In this document: in pieces, positions 8,222 to 17,379 of the stretch
How the letters are laid out: the number at the start of each line of letters is the position of its first letter
Position numbering within the stretch: position 1 is the first letter of the stretch
Assembly (NCBI GenBank): GCA_009836625.1
Contig: VXVC01000002.1
Span: 204,822 to 266,267 of the forward strand
Direction: 5' to 3'
DNA: 61,446 bases
Origin: Holophagales bacterium
GTDB lineage: Bacteria; Acidobacteriota; Thermoanaerobaculia; Multivoradales; Multivoraceae
Position numbers and translations under genes: made by a program
The notes under the pieces: generated by a model
What the model was told of the DNA's origin: nothing
Seen by the model: only the letters and a program-made list of their open reading frames with translations
Databases searched by the model: none

Positions 8222-10848
8222 GTCGGGACATCAGGCAGAGCTTCATCGACTTCTACGCCGGCCGCGGGCACGCGGCGGTGGCGAGTTCGCCCCTCGTGCC
8301 GCGCGACGATCCGACCCTGCTGTTCGTGAACGCCGGCATGGTCCAGTTCAAGAACTACTTCCTCGGCGTCGAGCAGCCGGAGTCGCCGCGCGCGGTGACC
8401 TCCCAGAAGTGTCTCAGGGTGTCCGGCAAGCACAACGACCTGGAGAACGTCGGCCCGAGCCCGCGCCACCACACCTTCTTCGAGATGCTCGGTAACTTCT
8501 CCTTCGGCGACTACTTCAAGGAGGAGGCGATCGCTTCCGCCTGGGAGCTGGTGACCGGGCCCTGGGGTCTCAGGCCGGAGCATCTCTTCGCCACCGTGTT
8601 CGAGCAGGACGACGAGGCCGAGGACCTGTGGTTGCGGATCTCCGGCCTGCCGCCGGAGCGGGTCCTGCGCTGCGGCGAGAAGGACAACTTCTGGGCGATG
8701 GGCGACACCGGCCCGTGCGGTCCGTGCAGCGAGATCTTCGTCGACACCGCGCCAGACCTGCCCGAGGTCGGCTGGGACGAGGGAGAGGGTTCGGGCCGAT
8801 ACCTCGAGATCTGGAACCTCGTCTTCATGCAGTTCGAGCGTCACGAGGACGGCCGGAGCGAGCTGCTCCCGAACCCGTCGATCGACACGGGCGCGGGTCT
8901 GGAGAGGGTGGCCGCAGTGCTCCAGGGCGTCGACTCGAACTACGACACGGACCTGTTCGGCACGATCCTGACCGCGGTGGCCGGGGCGGCGGGAAGCGAG
9001 TACGGCCGCGATCCGGACGCGGACGTGTCGATGCGGGTGGTAGCCGACCACCTCCGGGCGGTCGGCTTCCTGCTCGCCGACGGGGTCCTGCCGAGCAACG
9101 AGGGCCGCGGCTACGTCCTGCGCCGGCTCCTCCGCCGAGCCTCGCGCCATGGCATGAAGCTGAGCCTGGAGGAGCCGTTCATGGCCTCGCTCCTGCCCTC
9201 GCTCGAAGAGGCGTTCGCCGGCCACTACCCGGAACTCGAGAAGGCGCGCGAGCCGTCCGCGGCCACCATCACCGCCGAGGAGACCCGGTTCCTGGAGACG
9301 GTCGCGGTCGGCGCCGGCAAGGTCCAGCAGGCGATCGAGGAGGCGCGCGCCGGGGGCGGTTCGGCGCTTGTCGGCGAGCAGGTCTTTCGTCTCTACGACA
9401 CGTTCGGCCTGCCGATCGAGACGGTACGCGAGATCGCCGAAGAGGAGCAGTTCGCGATCGACGAGGAGGGGTTCGAGGCGGCGCTGGCGGCGCAACGGGA
9501 GCGTTCGCGTCGGGTTACGGCGACCGTGATGCCGGCCAGGGTCGAGTTCTCGATTTCGTCTCCAGGTGTCGGGAGGGACTTCACCGGCTACGACGATCTG
9601 GAGGCGGATTCGCGAGCGGTTGCCGTCGCAACGGCCGAGGGAGCGCCTGCTAGTGGAGTGGGAGACACCGGCTTTGCCGTCTTCGACCGCACTCCGTTCT
9701 ACGCCGAAGCGGGAGGTCAGGTCGGGGACGTCGGCTTCGTTGAATGGGACGGTGGCAAGGCGCGGGTTCTCGACACCTTCCACGACGGCGGACGCATCGT
9801 GCATCGGATCGACGTCGTTGACGGTGCGCTCGAGGAAGGCGCTGCCGTTGAACTCCAGGTCGACCGCGCGAAGAGGGAAGCCGCCCAGCGGCACCACACC
9901 GCGACCCACCTGCTGCACGCGGCCCTGCGCCAGCACCTCGGCACGGGTGTGCGCCAGGCCGGTTCCCTGGTCCACCCCGACCGGCTGCGCTTCGACTTCA
10001 CGCACGGCGCACCGGTCAACGAAGAGCAGCAGGAGGCGATCGAGGACACGGTCAACGAGTGGGTGCGGCGCGCCGTGCCGCTCGAAATCGGCGAGCGTTC
10101 GTACGACGAGGCGGTCGCGGCCGGAGCGATGGCCCTGTTCGGCGAGAAGTACGGCGACCGGGTGCGTACCGTCGAAGTGCCCGGCTTCAGCCTCGAACTC
10201 TGCGGCGGCTGTCACGTCGCCAACACCGGCGAGGTCGGGCCGGTGGCCCTGGTGGGCGAGCGTGGCGTGGCCGCTGGGGTGCGACGGATCGAGGCGCTCG
10301 CCGGCGACCGCGCCGACCGCCTGCGCCGGAACCAGTTGCATCTGCTGACCAGCCTGGAACGCGAGATCGGGGCGTCCGGCGAACAGGCCGCGGCCGAGGT
10401 GCGGGCGCTCAAGGAGAGGTTGCGCGAGGTCGAACGGGAGCTGTCCCAGCTCAGGCTCGGCGTGCTCGCCGGCGACGGCAAGCCGGCTTCGGGCCAGGAT
10501 GCCGCGGGCGACACGCGGTCCATTCGCGGCGTCGACGTCGTCCTGCGCGAGGTGCCGGCCTCGAATGTGGGCGAGCTTCGCAACCTTGCCGATGTCCTGC
10601 GGGGCCGCCTCGGATCGGGCGTCGTCGTGCTTGGCGCCCTGGATGACGGCAAGGCGAAGCTCGTCGCCTCGGTGACCAGGGATGTTCAGGATCGGATCGA
10701 CGCTGCGGCAGTAGCGCGGGCGATGGGTTCCGCGATCTCGGGCAGCGGCGGCGGTCGCCGGGACTTCGCCCAGGCCGGAGGTCGGGCCGAGAACCTGACA
10801 TCAGCCTTCGCTGCCGCCGAACAGCTCATCGAAGACTGTCTCAGTTAA
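8215..10848 (+). CDS. alaS: Alanyl-tRNA synthetase
   Basis: Class II synthetase charging tRNA-Ala, with an editing domain. 877 residues, full length. Aminoacylation core: FVNAGMVQFKNYFLG, SQKCLRVSGKHNDLENVG, motif 2/3 elements such as FFEMLGNFSFGDYFK and NEGRGYVLRRLLRRA. Editing site: HHTATHLLHAALRQHLG and CGGCHVANTGEVG, giving the HxxxH...CxxxH zinc set. The C-terminal coiled coil and DHHA1-type C-Ala domain (GGGRRDFAQAGG) are intact. It starts inside the recX stop, so translation is probably coupled. Confidence 0.98.
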   Translation: MLSRDIRQSFIDFYAGRGHAAVASSPLVPRDDPTLLFVNAGMVQFKNYFLGVEQPESPRAVTSQKCLRVSGKHNDLENVGPSPRHHTFFEMLGNFSFGDYFKEEAIASAWELVTGPWGLRPEHLFATVFEQDDEAEDLWLRISGLPPERVLRCGEKDNFWAMGDTGPCGPCSEIFVDTAPDLPEVGWDEGEGSGRYLEIWNLVFMQFERHEDGRSELLPNPSIDTGAGLERVAAVLQGVDSNYDTDLFGTILTAVAGAAGSEYGRDPDADVSMRVVADHLRAVGFLLADGVLPSNEGRGYVLRRLLRRASRHGMKLSLEEPFMASLLPSLEEAFAGHYPELEKAREPSAATITAEETRFLETVAVGAGKVQQAIEEARAGGGSALVGEQVFRLYDTFGLPIETVREIAEEEQFAIDEEGFEAALAAQRERSRRVTATVMPARVEFSISSPGVGRDFTGYDDLEADSRAVAVATAEGAPASGVGDTGFAVFDRTPFYAEAGGQVGDVGFVEWDGGKARVLDTFHDGGRIVHRIDVVDGALEEGAAVELQVDRAKREAAQRHHTATHLLHAALRQHLGTGVRQAGSLVHPDRLRFDFTHGAPVNEEQQEAIEDTVNEWVRRAVPLEIGERSYDEAVAAGAMALFGEKYGDRVRTVEVPGFSLELCGGCHVANTGEVGPVALVGERGVAAGVRRIEALAGDRADRLRRNQLHLLTSLEREIGASGEQAAAEVRALKERLREVERELSQLRLGVLAGDGKPASGQDAAGDTRSIRGVDVVLREVPASNVGELRNLADVLRGRLGSGVVVLGALDDGKAKLVASVTRDVQDRIDAAAVARAMGSAISGSGGGRRDFAQAGGRAENLTSAFAAAEQLIEDCLS

Positions 10849-10859
10849 GGGGAGAACGC

Positions 10860-11477
10860 GTGATGGAGCGGGAAGCGGACCGCCAGCAACTCGCGACGGC
10901 TGCCCTGCTGCGAGCGGGCCTCAACCTGCCGAACACGCTGACGCTCAGCCGGATCCTGATCGTCCCCCTGCTGGTTGTCGTTCTGCTGACCAAGATCGAC
11001 GGCTGGGAGTTCATCGGCCTGGGGCTGTTCCTGGTCGCTTCGCTGACCGACTTCCTCGACGGCTTCCTCGCCCGTCGGCGCAAGGAAGTGACGGCGCTCG
11101 GCAAGCTGCTCGACCCGGCCGCGGACAAGATCCTCACCTCGGCCGCGTTCATCTCCCTGGTCGGTCTCGGTCTGGCGCCGGCCTGGATGGTGGTCGTCGT
11201 CATCGCGCGCGAGTTCGCGGTCTCGTCGCTGCGTTCGCTGGCGGCGGCCCAGGATGTCGTCCTCGCGGCGAGCTTCGCGGGCAAGGTGAAGACCGTGACC
11301 CAGATCGTCGCCATCTCGCTGCTGATCATCTCGGACCAGTTGGGGTCGTTCGACCTGCTCGCGCCGTTGTCGCTGTGGGTGGCCCTGGTCGCGACGCTCT
11401 ACTCGGGCATCGAGTACTTCGTGCGCAACGGCCGGCGGGTGCTCGAAGCGTTCGGGGCGGCATCCCCGGAGCAATGA
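10860..11477 (+). CDS. pgsA: CDP-diacylglycerol--glycerol-3-phosphate 3-phosphatidyltransferase
   Basis: Membrane enzyme forming phosphatidylglycerophosphate from CDP-diacylglycerol and glycerol 3-phosphate, committing lipid to phosphatidylglycerol and cardiolipin. 205 residues with about 4-6 hydrophobic helices. The CDP-alcohol phosphotransferase signature is complete: DFLDGFLARR, then GKLLDPAADK. N-terminal NLPNTLTLSRILIVPLL is typical of PgsA. The start is GTG at 10860 with an ATG directly after it; GGGGAG (10849-10854) precedes at a good distance. Eleven nt separate it from alaS. Confidence 0.93.
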   Translation: MMEREADRQQLATAALLRAGLNLPNTLTLSRILIVPLLVVVLLTKIDGWEFIGLGLFLVASLTDFLDGFLARRRKEVTALGKLLDPAADKILTSAAFISLVGLGLAPAWMVVVVIAREFAVSSLRSLAAAQDVVLAASFAGKVKTVTQIVAISLLIISDQLGSFDLLAPLSLWVALVATLYSGIEYFVRNGRRVLEAFGAASPEQ

Positions 11478-11495
11478 CCGTGCGCTCCCCGGCCT

Positions 11496-11519
11496 CGCCG
11501 GCGCTCGCTCCCGCCGGCG
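11496..11519. repeat. Inverted repeat between pgsA and the MMPL gene
   Basis: Two copies of the self-complementary octamer CGCCGGCG (11496-11503 and 11512-11519) flank an 8-nt loop, giving a strong GC hairpin 19 nt after the pgsA stop and 14 nt before the next start. There is no T-tract, so it is a stem-loop of unknown use (attenuator, processing site or partial terminator) rather than a clear intrinsic terminator. Confidence 0.5.
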
Positions 11520-11532
11520 TGGGACGGCGACC

Positions 11533-14136
11533 GTGATCCAGTCCGTCCTCGCCCGGCTGGCGGCCTTCGCGCGGCGCCGCCACCGGGCCGTGTTCATCGT
11601 CGCCGCGGTGCTGGTCGTCCTCTGCGTGTGGTCGGCGACGCGACTCCGGTTCGACACGGAGATCCTGAATCTGCTGCCGAAGGACGATCCGGTGGTCACG
11701 ACCTTCCGGTCGACGATCGAGGACTTCGGCAGCCTCGACTATCTGCTCGTCCTGGTCCGGTTGCCGCCGGACGTGCCGCTCGATCCGTACCTGTCGTTCG
11801 TGGAGGAGCTGGGCGCCTCGATGGAGGCGCTCGAGGAGATCGACTACGTCAACTACGACTTCGGCGAGCTGCAGGAGCTGGCGGAGGCTCTCTTCCCCTA
11901 CGCGTTCGTCTACCTCGACGAGGCGGCCCGCGAAGAGGTGGCGAGCCGGTTGAGCGACGACGGCCTTGAGCTCCGGGTTCAGGAACTCAGCCGCCGGTTG
12001 GCCACCCCCGAGGGGCTGGCCCTGCGCGACGCGATGCTGCTCGATCCCCTGGGCCTCGTCGACGTCTTCCTTGACCAATTCGAACTCGCCCGCGGCGGCC
12101 TCAAGGTCGACTGGACGACCGGTTACTACCTGTCGCAGGACCACTCCCGCGCGCTGCTGATCGCGCGGCCGGCCGAGCCGGCGCAGGAGGTGGAGTTCGG
12201 CCGCCGGCTGATCGTCGCCGTCGAGGAGCTGGCCGCGGATCTTCAGGGCCGCTGGCCGGAACTCGGCGGCGAGGACCGCCAGGGCGAACTGCTGCCGCCG
12301 CCCGAGGTGGCCTTCGGCGGCACCTACGTCACCGCGGTCTCGGACGCGGGCACGATCGTCGGAGGCCTCATCTCGAACCTGGCGACATCGCTGATCGGCG
12401 TCCTGCTCCTGTTCGCGCTCGCCTTCCGGAGGGTCGGCCTGATTGCGTACGCCTTCATTCCGCTCGCCTTCGGCCTGGTGCTCGCGTTCGGCTTCGCCGG
12501 CACCGTGCTGGGAGAGCTGAACGCCCTGACCAGCGGCTTCGCGGCGTTGCTGGTCGGCCTCGGGATCGACTTCGTCATCGTCTCCTACGGTCGCTACGTG
12601 GAGGAGCGGCGTCGCGGGGCCGACCTGGAAGCGGCCCTGGTCGCGATGAGCGGCTCCTCGGGCCGGGCGGTCTGGACCGGCGCGATCACGACCGCCGCCA
12701 CTTTCTACGCGTTCCTGGTCACCGACTTCGTCGGCCTTCGTCAGATGGGGCTCCTGACCGGCACCGGCATCCTCTTCTGCATGGTCTCCGTGCTCCTGCT
12801 GCTGCCGGCGATGCTCGCCTGGAGGGAGGATCACCGGCCGGCGTCCGGGCGCCAGCCCCGGCTGGTGCTCCACGGCCTGGGCGCCCGCCGGCTGGTGCGC
12901 TGGAGCTTCGAGCGGCCGGTGACCGTGATCTGCTGCTGCGCGGTGGTGACCGCGGCCACGGGCGCGATCGCGCCGCGCCTGGAGTTCGAGGACGCGATCC
13001 GGGAACTCCGGCCTCAGGGGAACCCCGGCGTCGAAGTCCAGGACGAGGTGGCCGAGTACTTCGGCTCGGGCCTGAACTACACGATGATCGTGCTCTCGGG
13101 AGACACGGAGGAAGCGGCACTGGAGCTGTCGCACCTGGCCGAGGAGAGAGCTCGACAACTCGTGGACGACGGCGTCCTCACCGGGATCGACGGGATCGGC
13201 AGTCTGGTGCCTTCACCCGCGCGACAGGCGACGGCCCATGACTGGCTCGACCAGCGCCGGGAGCTCTTCGACGGGGAGCGCCTCCACACCCTCTTCGAGC
13301 AGGTTGCGACGGAGGAGGGCATCCGGTCCGCACCCTTCCGGCGGGGCATCGACCTGCTCGCCGACGCGGGGGGCAACCGGGAACAGGTGACGCCAGCCGT
13401 GCTTCGTTCCGAGCCGCGGCTGGAGCGCATGCTCGAGCGCTACCGGAGCCGGAACGAGAGCGAGCCGAAGCTGGTCGTCTACCTGTATCCGCCACCGGGC
13501 CAGTGGCGGCGCAGCGCGCCGCCCGGGGCTTCCGAGATCGTCGAGGGCCTCGGCCCGCGGGCGGCACTGTCGGGGGTCAACGTGGTGGGCGAGAGGCTCC
13601 GGAACGGCATCCGGATCGACGCCGTCACCGCCTCGATCATCGGCTTCGTCCTGGTGGCGCTGCTGCTCTTCCTGGACTATCGCTGGCTGCTGAGCACCCT
13701 GCTGTCCCTGCTGCCCTTGTCGGTCGGCGTCGTGTGGATGCTCGGGATCATGGTCCTGATCGGACTCGACATGAACTTCTTCAACGTCTTCGTCGTCACG
13801 ATGATCATCGGCATCGGCGTCGACTACGGCGTCCACATGGTGCACCGCTGGCGCGAGATCGGCTTCGGGCCGGAGGCGTCTCAGGACGACCGGCTGGTCG
13901 CAAGCCTGGGAGAGACGGGAAAGGCGATCGTGCTGGCCGCCATGTCGACCAGCGTCGGCTTCGGCTCCCTGACGCTGTCGCACTACCCGGGACTCCGCTC
14001 GATGGGCATCGTCGCCATCCTCGGCGCGGTGGCCACGGCGCTGGTTTCGATCACGCTGCTGCCGGCTCTGGTCGCGCTGGGCCAGCGACGGCGCGCGGCG
14101 CGCGGCGCGCGGGGCGTGATGGCAGGGCGCGTCTGA
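11533..14136 (+). CDS. MMPL/RND-family membrane exporter
   Basis: Predicted inner-membrane transporter of the MMPL/HpnN-like RND group. 867 residues, GTG start. Two half-repeats: one N-terminal membrane helix (about 20-40), a periplasmic domain (about 40-270), a five-helix block (about 275-435, with LTSGFAALLVGLGIDFVIVS), then a second helix (about 465-485), periplasmic domain and five-helix block (about 695-855, with VFVVTMIIGIGVDYGVHMVH). The GxGxDF/Y motifs in the fourth helices are family signatures of proton-relay segments. Substrate is not evident; hopanoid or lipid export is possible from family resemblance only. Its stop overlaps the ffh start (TGATG). Confidence 0.85.
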   Translation: MIQSVLARLAAFARRRHRAVFIVAAVLVVLCVWSATRLRFDTEILNLLPKDDPVVTTFRSTIEDFGSLDYLLVLVRLPPDVPLDPYLSFVEELGASMEALEEIDYVNYDFGELQELAEALFPYAFVYLDEAAREEVASRLSDDGLELRVQELSRRLATPEGLALRDAMLLDPLGLVDVFLDQFELARGGLKVDWTTGYYLSQDHSRALLIARPAEPAQEVEFGRRLIVAVEELAADLQGRWPELGGEDRQGELLPPPEVAFGGTYVTAVSDAGTIVGGLISNLATSLIGVLLLFALAFRRVGLIAYAFIPLAFGLVLAFGFAGTVLGELNALTSGFAALLVGLGIDFVIVSYGRYVEERRRGADLEAALVAMSGSSGRAVWTGAITTAATFYAFLVTDFVGLRQMGLLTGTGILFCMVSVLLLLPAMLAWREDHRPASGRQPRLVLHGLGARRLVRWSFERPVTVICCCAVVTAATGAIAPRLEFEDAIRELRPQGNPGVEVQDEVAEYFGSGLNYTMIVLSGDTEEAALELSHLAEERARQLVDDGVLTGIDGIGSLVPSPARQATAHDWLDQRRELFDGERLHTLFEQVATEEGIRSAPFRRGIDLLADAGGNREQVTPAVLRSEPRLERMLERYRSRNESEPKLVVYLYPPPGQWRRSAPPGASEIVEGLGPRAALSGVNVVGERLRNGIRIDAVTASIIGFVLVALLLFLDYRWLLSTLLSLLPLSVGVVWMLGIMVLIGLDMNFFNVFVVTMIIGIGVDYGVHMVHRWREIGFGPEASQDDRLVASLGETGKAIVLAAMSTSVGFGSLTLSHYPGLRSMGIVAILGAVATALVSITLLPALVALGQRRRAARGARGVMAGRV

Positions 14137-15449
14137 TGTTCGAGGGCCTGCAGGACAAGCTCCAGGGGGTCTTCCGGTCACTGCGCTCGGAGGGCCGGAT
14201 CTCGGAGGATCACGTCCGGCGCGCCGTGCGGCAGATCCGCCTCGCGCTGCTGGAGGCCGACGTCCATGTCCGGGTCGTCCGTTCCTTCGTCGGCCGGGTC
14301 CAGGAGCTGGCGCTGGGCGAGGAGGTGCTGAGCAGCCTGACTCCCGACCAGCAGATGATCCGGATCGTCCGCGATGAGCTGATCGCGGTGCTGGGAGAGC
14401 CGGGCGCGGAGTTGCAGTTCGAAGGCCGGCCGGCGGTGGTGCTGCTCTGCGGCCTCCAGGGCTCGGGCAAGACGACGACCGCCGGCAAGCTGGCGGTTCG
14501 GCTCCGCGGCCAGGGCAGAAACCCGGTGCTGGCAGCCGGCGACCTCCAGCGGGCCGCGGCGGTGGAGCAGCTCAGGCAGGTCGGCGCGGCGGCCGGCGAC
14601 ACGGTCATCGAACCTGCGGCCGGAGAAGATCTGCCGGCCTTCTCGAACCGGGCCCTGGCGGTGGCTCGGGACGGCGGCTTCGACACGCTGATCTTCGACA
14701 CCGCGGGCCGCCTCCACGTGGACGCCGAGTCGATGGCCGAACTCACGGCGCTGGCGGAGCGGGTCGACCCGTGCGAGACGCTCTTCGTCTGCGATGCGAT
14801 GACCGGCCAGGACGCGGTGCGGAGCGCGGCCGCGTTCGCCGAAGGCGCGGCGCTCACTGGCGCCGTGATGACCAAACTCGACGGTGACGCCCGGGGCGGC
14901 GCCGCGCTTTCGCTCCGGGGCGTGACCCAGGTCCCGCTTCGCTTCGTCGGCGTCGGCGAGAAGCTCGAGGACCTGGAGCTCTTCGCGCCCGACCGCATCG
15001 CTTCCCGCATCCTCGGCATGGGCGATGTGCTGTCCCTGATCGAGAAGGCCGAGCGGGTCGTCGACCGCCAGGAAACGGAGCGTCTCGCCGAGCGCATCGC
15101 CCGCCAGGAGTTCACCCTCGAGGACCTGCGCGACCAGTTGCGGCAACTTCGCCGCATGGGGCCGCTGTCCCAACTCCTCGAGCTTCTCCCCGGTCAGTTC
15201 CGCGGCGCGAACCTGGCGGGCGCCATGGACGAAAGCCGCCTGGTCGCGATCACCGCGCTGATCGACTCGATGACGCCGCGCGAACGCCGCAATCCGGCGA
15301 TCCTCAACGCCAGCCGGCGCCGGCGCATCGCCCGCGGCTCCGGCCGCACCGTCCAGGAACTGAACCAGTTGCTCCGGCAGTACCGCCAGATGCGGAAGCT
15401 GATGAAGCGAACGCGCGGCAAGTGGATGCAGGGTATTCGGGGCGTTTGA
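14136..15449 (+). CDS. ffh: Signal recognition particle GTPase Ffh
   Basis: Protein subunit of SRP that binds signal peptides of nascent membrane proteins and targets ribosomes to FtsY. 437 residues from the ATG overlapping the MMPL stop; upstream in-frame sequence is that gene's other frame. N domain 1-85; GTPase motifs GLQGSGKTTTAGKL, GDLQRAAAVEQL, DTAGR and TKLDGDARGGAAL; C-terminal methionine-rich M domain with MGDVLSLIEKAE and ASRRRRIARGSG. The G2 motif has GDLQRAAA where most Ffh have DVYRPAA, a mild variant. It heads the ffh-rpsP-khpA-rimM-trmD-rplS-rnhB block. Confidence 0.97.
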   Translation: MFEGLQDKLQGVFRSLRSEGRISEDHVRRAVRQIRLALLEADVHVRVVRSFVGRVQELALGEEVLSSLTPDQQMIRIVRDELIAVLGEPGAELQFEGRPAVVLLCGLQGSGKTTTAGKLAVRLRGQGRNPVLAAGDLQRAAAVEQLRQVGAAAGDTVIEPAAGEDLPAFSNRALAVARDGGFDTLIFDTAGRLHVDAESMAELTALAERVDPCETLFVCDAMTGQDAVRSAAAFAEGAALTGAVMTKLDGDARGGAALSLRGVTQVPLRFVGVGEKLEDLELFAPDRIASRILGMGDVLSLIEKAERVVDRQETERLAERIARQEFTLEDLRDQLRQLRRMGPLSQLLELLPGQFRGANLAGAMDESRLVAITALIDSMTPRERRNPAILNASRRRRIARGSGRTVQELNQLLRQYRQMRKLMKRTRGKWMQGIRGV

Positions 15450-15531
15450 GGTTCCTGCTGCTAGACTGCGCCGCTGCCTCGCCACTAGCCCCAGGCGGGC
15501 GGGCTCCCGAACAACTCTGGAAGATCCTGAC

Positions 15532-15786
15532 ATGGTGAAGATACGACTCCGGCGCATGGGTTCGCGCCACAGACCCTTCTACCGCGTGGTGGTGTCGGAC
15601 AGCCGCAAGGTGCCGACATCGGCGGTGATCGAGGAGGTCGGGCACTACGACCCCTGCAAGGACCCGGCGGTGATCCGGCTGAAGTCGGACCGCATCGACC
15701 ATTGGGTGGCGCGCGGAGCGCAGCTCACGGACACCGTCCGCGGCCTGGTGCGGCGGGCGGCCGCGGCGGGCGCCGCGGAATCGTAG
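15532..15786 (+). CDS. rpsP: 30S ribosomal protein S16
   Basis: Small-subunit protein needed for 30S assembly. 84 residues, starting MVKIRLRRMGSRHRPFYRVV and continuing with VSDSRKVPTSAVIEEVGHYD, both typical. The 82-nt gap after ffh contains TAGACT (15462-15467), a possible -10 box giving a leader of about 60 nt, and a small inverted repeat AGCCC/GGGCT (15487-15505). The Shine-Dalgarno (TGGAAGA) is weak. Confidence 0.97.
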   Translation: MVKIRLRRMGSRHRPFYRVVVSDSRKVPTSAVIEEVGHYDPCKDPAVIRLKSDRIDHWVARGAQLTDTVRGLVRRAAAAGAAES

Positions 15787-15800
15787 AGCGGTCCGCGGTC

Positions 15801-16046
15801 ATGTCGGAGGTCGCCGATCAGCTCGCCGGCGTCGTTCGGTCGATGGTGGATCGCGGAGACGCGGTCCGCGTCGAGGAGATCGAGGAAGAAGACGCGATCG
15901 TCCTGCAGGTAGAGGTCGCGCCGGAGGAACTCGGGCGCGTGATCGGCCGTCAGGGCCGTAGCGTCAGGTCGCTGCGGGCCCTGCTGGAAGTCCGGGGCGC
16001 CGAGGCCGGCGAGTACTACGAGGTCGAGATCGTCGAACCGGACTAG
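15801..16046 (+). CDS. khpA: KH-domain RNA-binding protein KhpA
   Basis: Small RNA-binding protein (formerly YlqC), a partner of KhpB in other bacteria and linked to sRNA and cell-division control. 81 residues from the ATG 14 nt after rpsP. The KH-type GxxG loop is GRVIGRQGRSVRSLRALLE. Its place between rpsP and rimM is the standard bacterial order. No cysteines or extra domains. Confidence 0.92.
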   Translation: MSEVADQLAGVVRSMVDRGDAVRVEEIEEEDAIVLQVEVAPEELGRVIGRQGRSVRSLRALLEVRGAEAGEYYEVEIVEPD

Positions 16047-16065
16047 GGCGTCGCCGCGGCAGAAG

Positions 16066-16635
16066 ATGAAAGAGCCGCCGCAGTCGACCCGCAGCGAAGG
16101 AGCGGAGATGGTGACCGTCGGCGCGGTCCTGCGCGCGCACGGGCTGCGTGGCGAGGTGCTGGTCGACGCGGACAGCGAGAATCCCGAGAGGTTCCGGAAG
16201 GGCTCCAGGTTGCTCGCCAACCTCGGGGGCCGGGTCCGGCGGCTGGAGGTGGCGTCGAGCCGGCCGCATCGCGGCAGGCAACTGGTCCGTTTCGCGGACG
16301 TGACGGACCGCGACGGCGCGGAGGAACTCCGCGGCGCCCTGCTCGAGGTGCCGGAGGACCAGGTGCCGGCGGCCGAGGACGGCACGTTCTACTACTTCCA
16401 GCTCGTCGGCTGTCGCGTCGTCGACCGGAGGCTCGGAGAACTCGGCGAGGTCACCAGCGTGGTGGAGGATGGCGGCGGCGTCCTGCTCGAGGTGGCTATC
16501 GCGTCCGGGAGCGACGGCGGGTCCGTGCTGGTTCCGTTCGCGAACGCGCTGCTGCCGGAGATCGACATCCGCGAAGGCCTGATTGTGAGCGACCTGCCGG
16601 AGGGACTGGTCGAGGCATGCGGATCGACGTCATAA
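16066..16635 (+). CDS. rimM: Ribosome maturation factor RimM
   Basis: 30S assembly factor that binds S19 and helps 16S head maturation. 189 residues from ATG 16066. The family start VTVGAVLRAHGLRGEVLVD follows ATG 16108, which is preceded by GAAGGAGCGGAG, so 16108 (175 residues) is an equally good start. The two beta-barrel domains are visible, with the PRC-barrel part around TFYYFQLVGCRVVDR and LVPFANALLPEIDI. It overlaps trmD by 19 nt. Confidence 0.93.
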   Translation: MKEPPQSTRSEGAEMVTVGAVLRAHGLRGEVLVDADSENPERFRKGSRLLANLGGRVRRLEVASSRPHRGRQLVRFADVTDRDGAEELRGALLEVPEDQVPAAEDGTFYYFQLVGCRVVDRRLGELGEVTSVVEDGGGVLLEVAIASGSDGGSVLVPFANALLPEIDIREGLIVSDLPEGLVEACGSTS

Positions 16636-17339
16636 CGATCTTCCCGGCCGTCTTTCGGGAGTTCCTGGGGGCGAGCCTGATCGGCCGGGCGATCGCGGCC
16701 GGGCTGCTCGAGGTTCACGTCCACGACCTGCGCCACTACACCGAGGATCCGCACCGGAGCGTCGACGACGAGCCGTACGGCGGCGGCGGTGGCATGGTGA
16801 TGACCGCGCCCCCCTGGCTCCGTGCCGTGCGCGCGGTTTCCGGCGACGGCCCGCGGCCCCACCGCATCCTGCTCTCGCCGCAGGGTGAGCGCCTGGACGA
16901 CGCCAGCGTGCGCAGCCTGGCCGGCGAGGAACGGCTGGTGCTCCTGTGCGGACGCTACGAGGCGATCGACGAGCGGGTGCGGATGCTGGTCGTCGACTCC
17001 GAGCTGTCGATCGGGGACTACGTTCTCGCCGGCGGCGAGGTGCCGGCGATGGCGGTCATCGAGGCGGTGTCGCGGCACATTCCCGGTGTGGTCGGCCGGC
17101 CGGAATCGGTCGAGAACGAGAGCTTCCGCTCGGGCCTGCTCGACCATCCGCACTACACCCGCCCGCGGACCGTCGAGGGAATCGAGGTGCCGGACGTGCT
17201 GCGATCGGGCGACCATGCGCGCATCGACGCCTGGCGGCGCGAACAGGCGCTGGAGGCGACGCGCCGCAAGCGGCCGGACCTGCTGGCTGGCGACGCTCGC
17301 GGTCACGAGGTTGCGCCGAAGGCATCGAACAGGCGATAA
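16617..17339 (+). CDS. trmD: tRNA (guanine-37-N1)-methyltransferase
   Basis: SPOUT/knot methyltransferase that makes m1G37 in tRNAs with G36G37, preventing +1 frameshifts. 240 residues. Recognisable motifs: IDVITIFPAVFREFL at the start, DEPYGGGGGMVMTAPPWL, LLCGRYEAIDERV and SIGDYVLAGGEVPAM around the AdoMet knot, and the C-terminal HPHYTRPRTVEG. It starts inside the rimM coding sequence. Its last bases contain the putative rplS promoter. Confidence 0.97.
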   Translation: MRIDVITIFPAVFREFLGASLIGRAIAAGLLEVHVHDLRHYTEDPHRSVDDEPYGGGGGMVMTAPPWLRAVRAVSGDGPRPHRILLSPQGERLDDASVRSLAGEERLVLLCGRYEAIDERVRMLVVDSELSIGDYVLAGGEVPAMAVIEAVSRHIPGVVGRPESVENESFRSGLLDHPHYTRPRTVEGIEVPDVLRSGDHARIDAWRREQALEATRRKRPDLLAGDARGHEVAPKASNRR

Positions 17340-17340
17340 T
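17311..17340 (+). promoter_or_regulatory. Possible internal promoter for rplS
   Basis: TTGCGC (17311-17316), 18-nt spacer, GATAAT (17335-17340), overlapping the trmD stop. A transcript from here would begin near 17346-17348 and would lack most of the left arm of the rplS hairpin described in the next entry. By pattern only. Confidence 0.45.
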
Positions 17341-17341
17341 C

Positions 17342-17379
17342 CGCCTCCTGCCGCTTCGGGGGTACGCGGCTCGGAGGTG
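17342..17379 (+). promoter_or_regulatory. Hairpin that sequesters the rplS Shine-Dalgarno
   Basis: Two stacked helices: CGCCTCC (17342-17348) pairs with GGAGGTG (17373-17379, one G-U pair), and inside it GCCGC (17350-17354) pairs with GCGGC (17366-17370), closing an 11-nt loop. The whole Shine-Dalgarno GGAGGTGA (17373-17380), 6 nt before the ATG, is in the stem. Pairing was read by eye. L19 leaders are known from other bacteria, so autogenous control by L19 is a reasonable inference. Confidence 0.6.

Noticed and set aside
8080..10341. A 753-codon open frame antisense to alaS
   Set aside because: High GC removes stop codons from shadow frames. It has no known-protein motifs and lies wholly within a gene with full family conservation.
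11326..13158. A 610-codon open frame antisense to the MMPL exporter and the pgsA 3' end
   Set aside because: Low-complexity Arg/Gln/Asp-rich translation typical of a reversed membrane-protein frame.
13503..14135. N-terminal extension of Ffh by ~211 residues
   Set aside because: This is the out-of-frame reading of the MMPL gene; the Ffh family start is at 14136.
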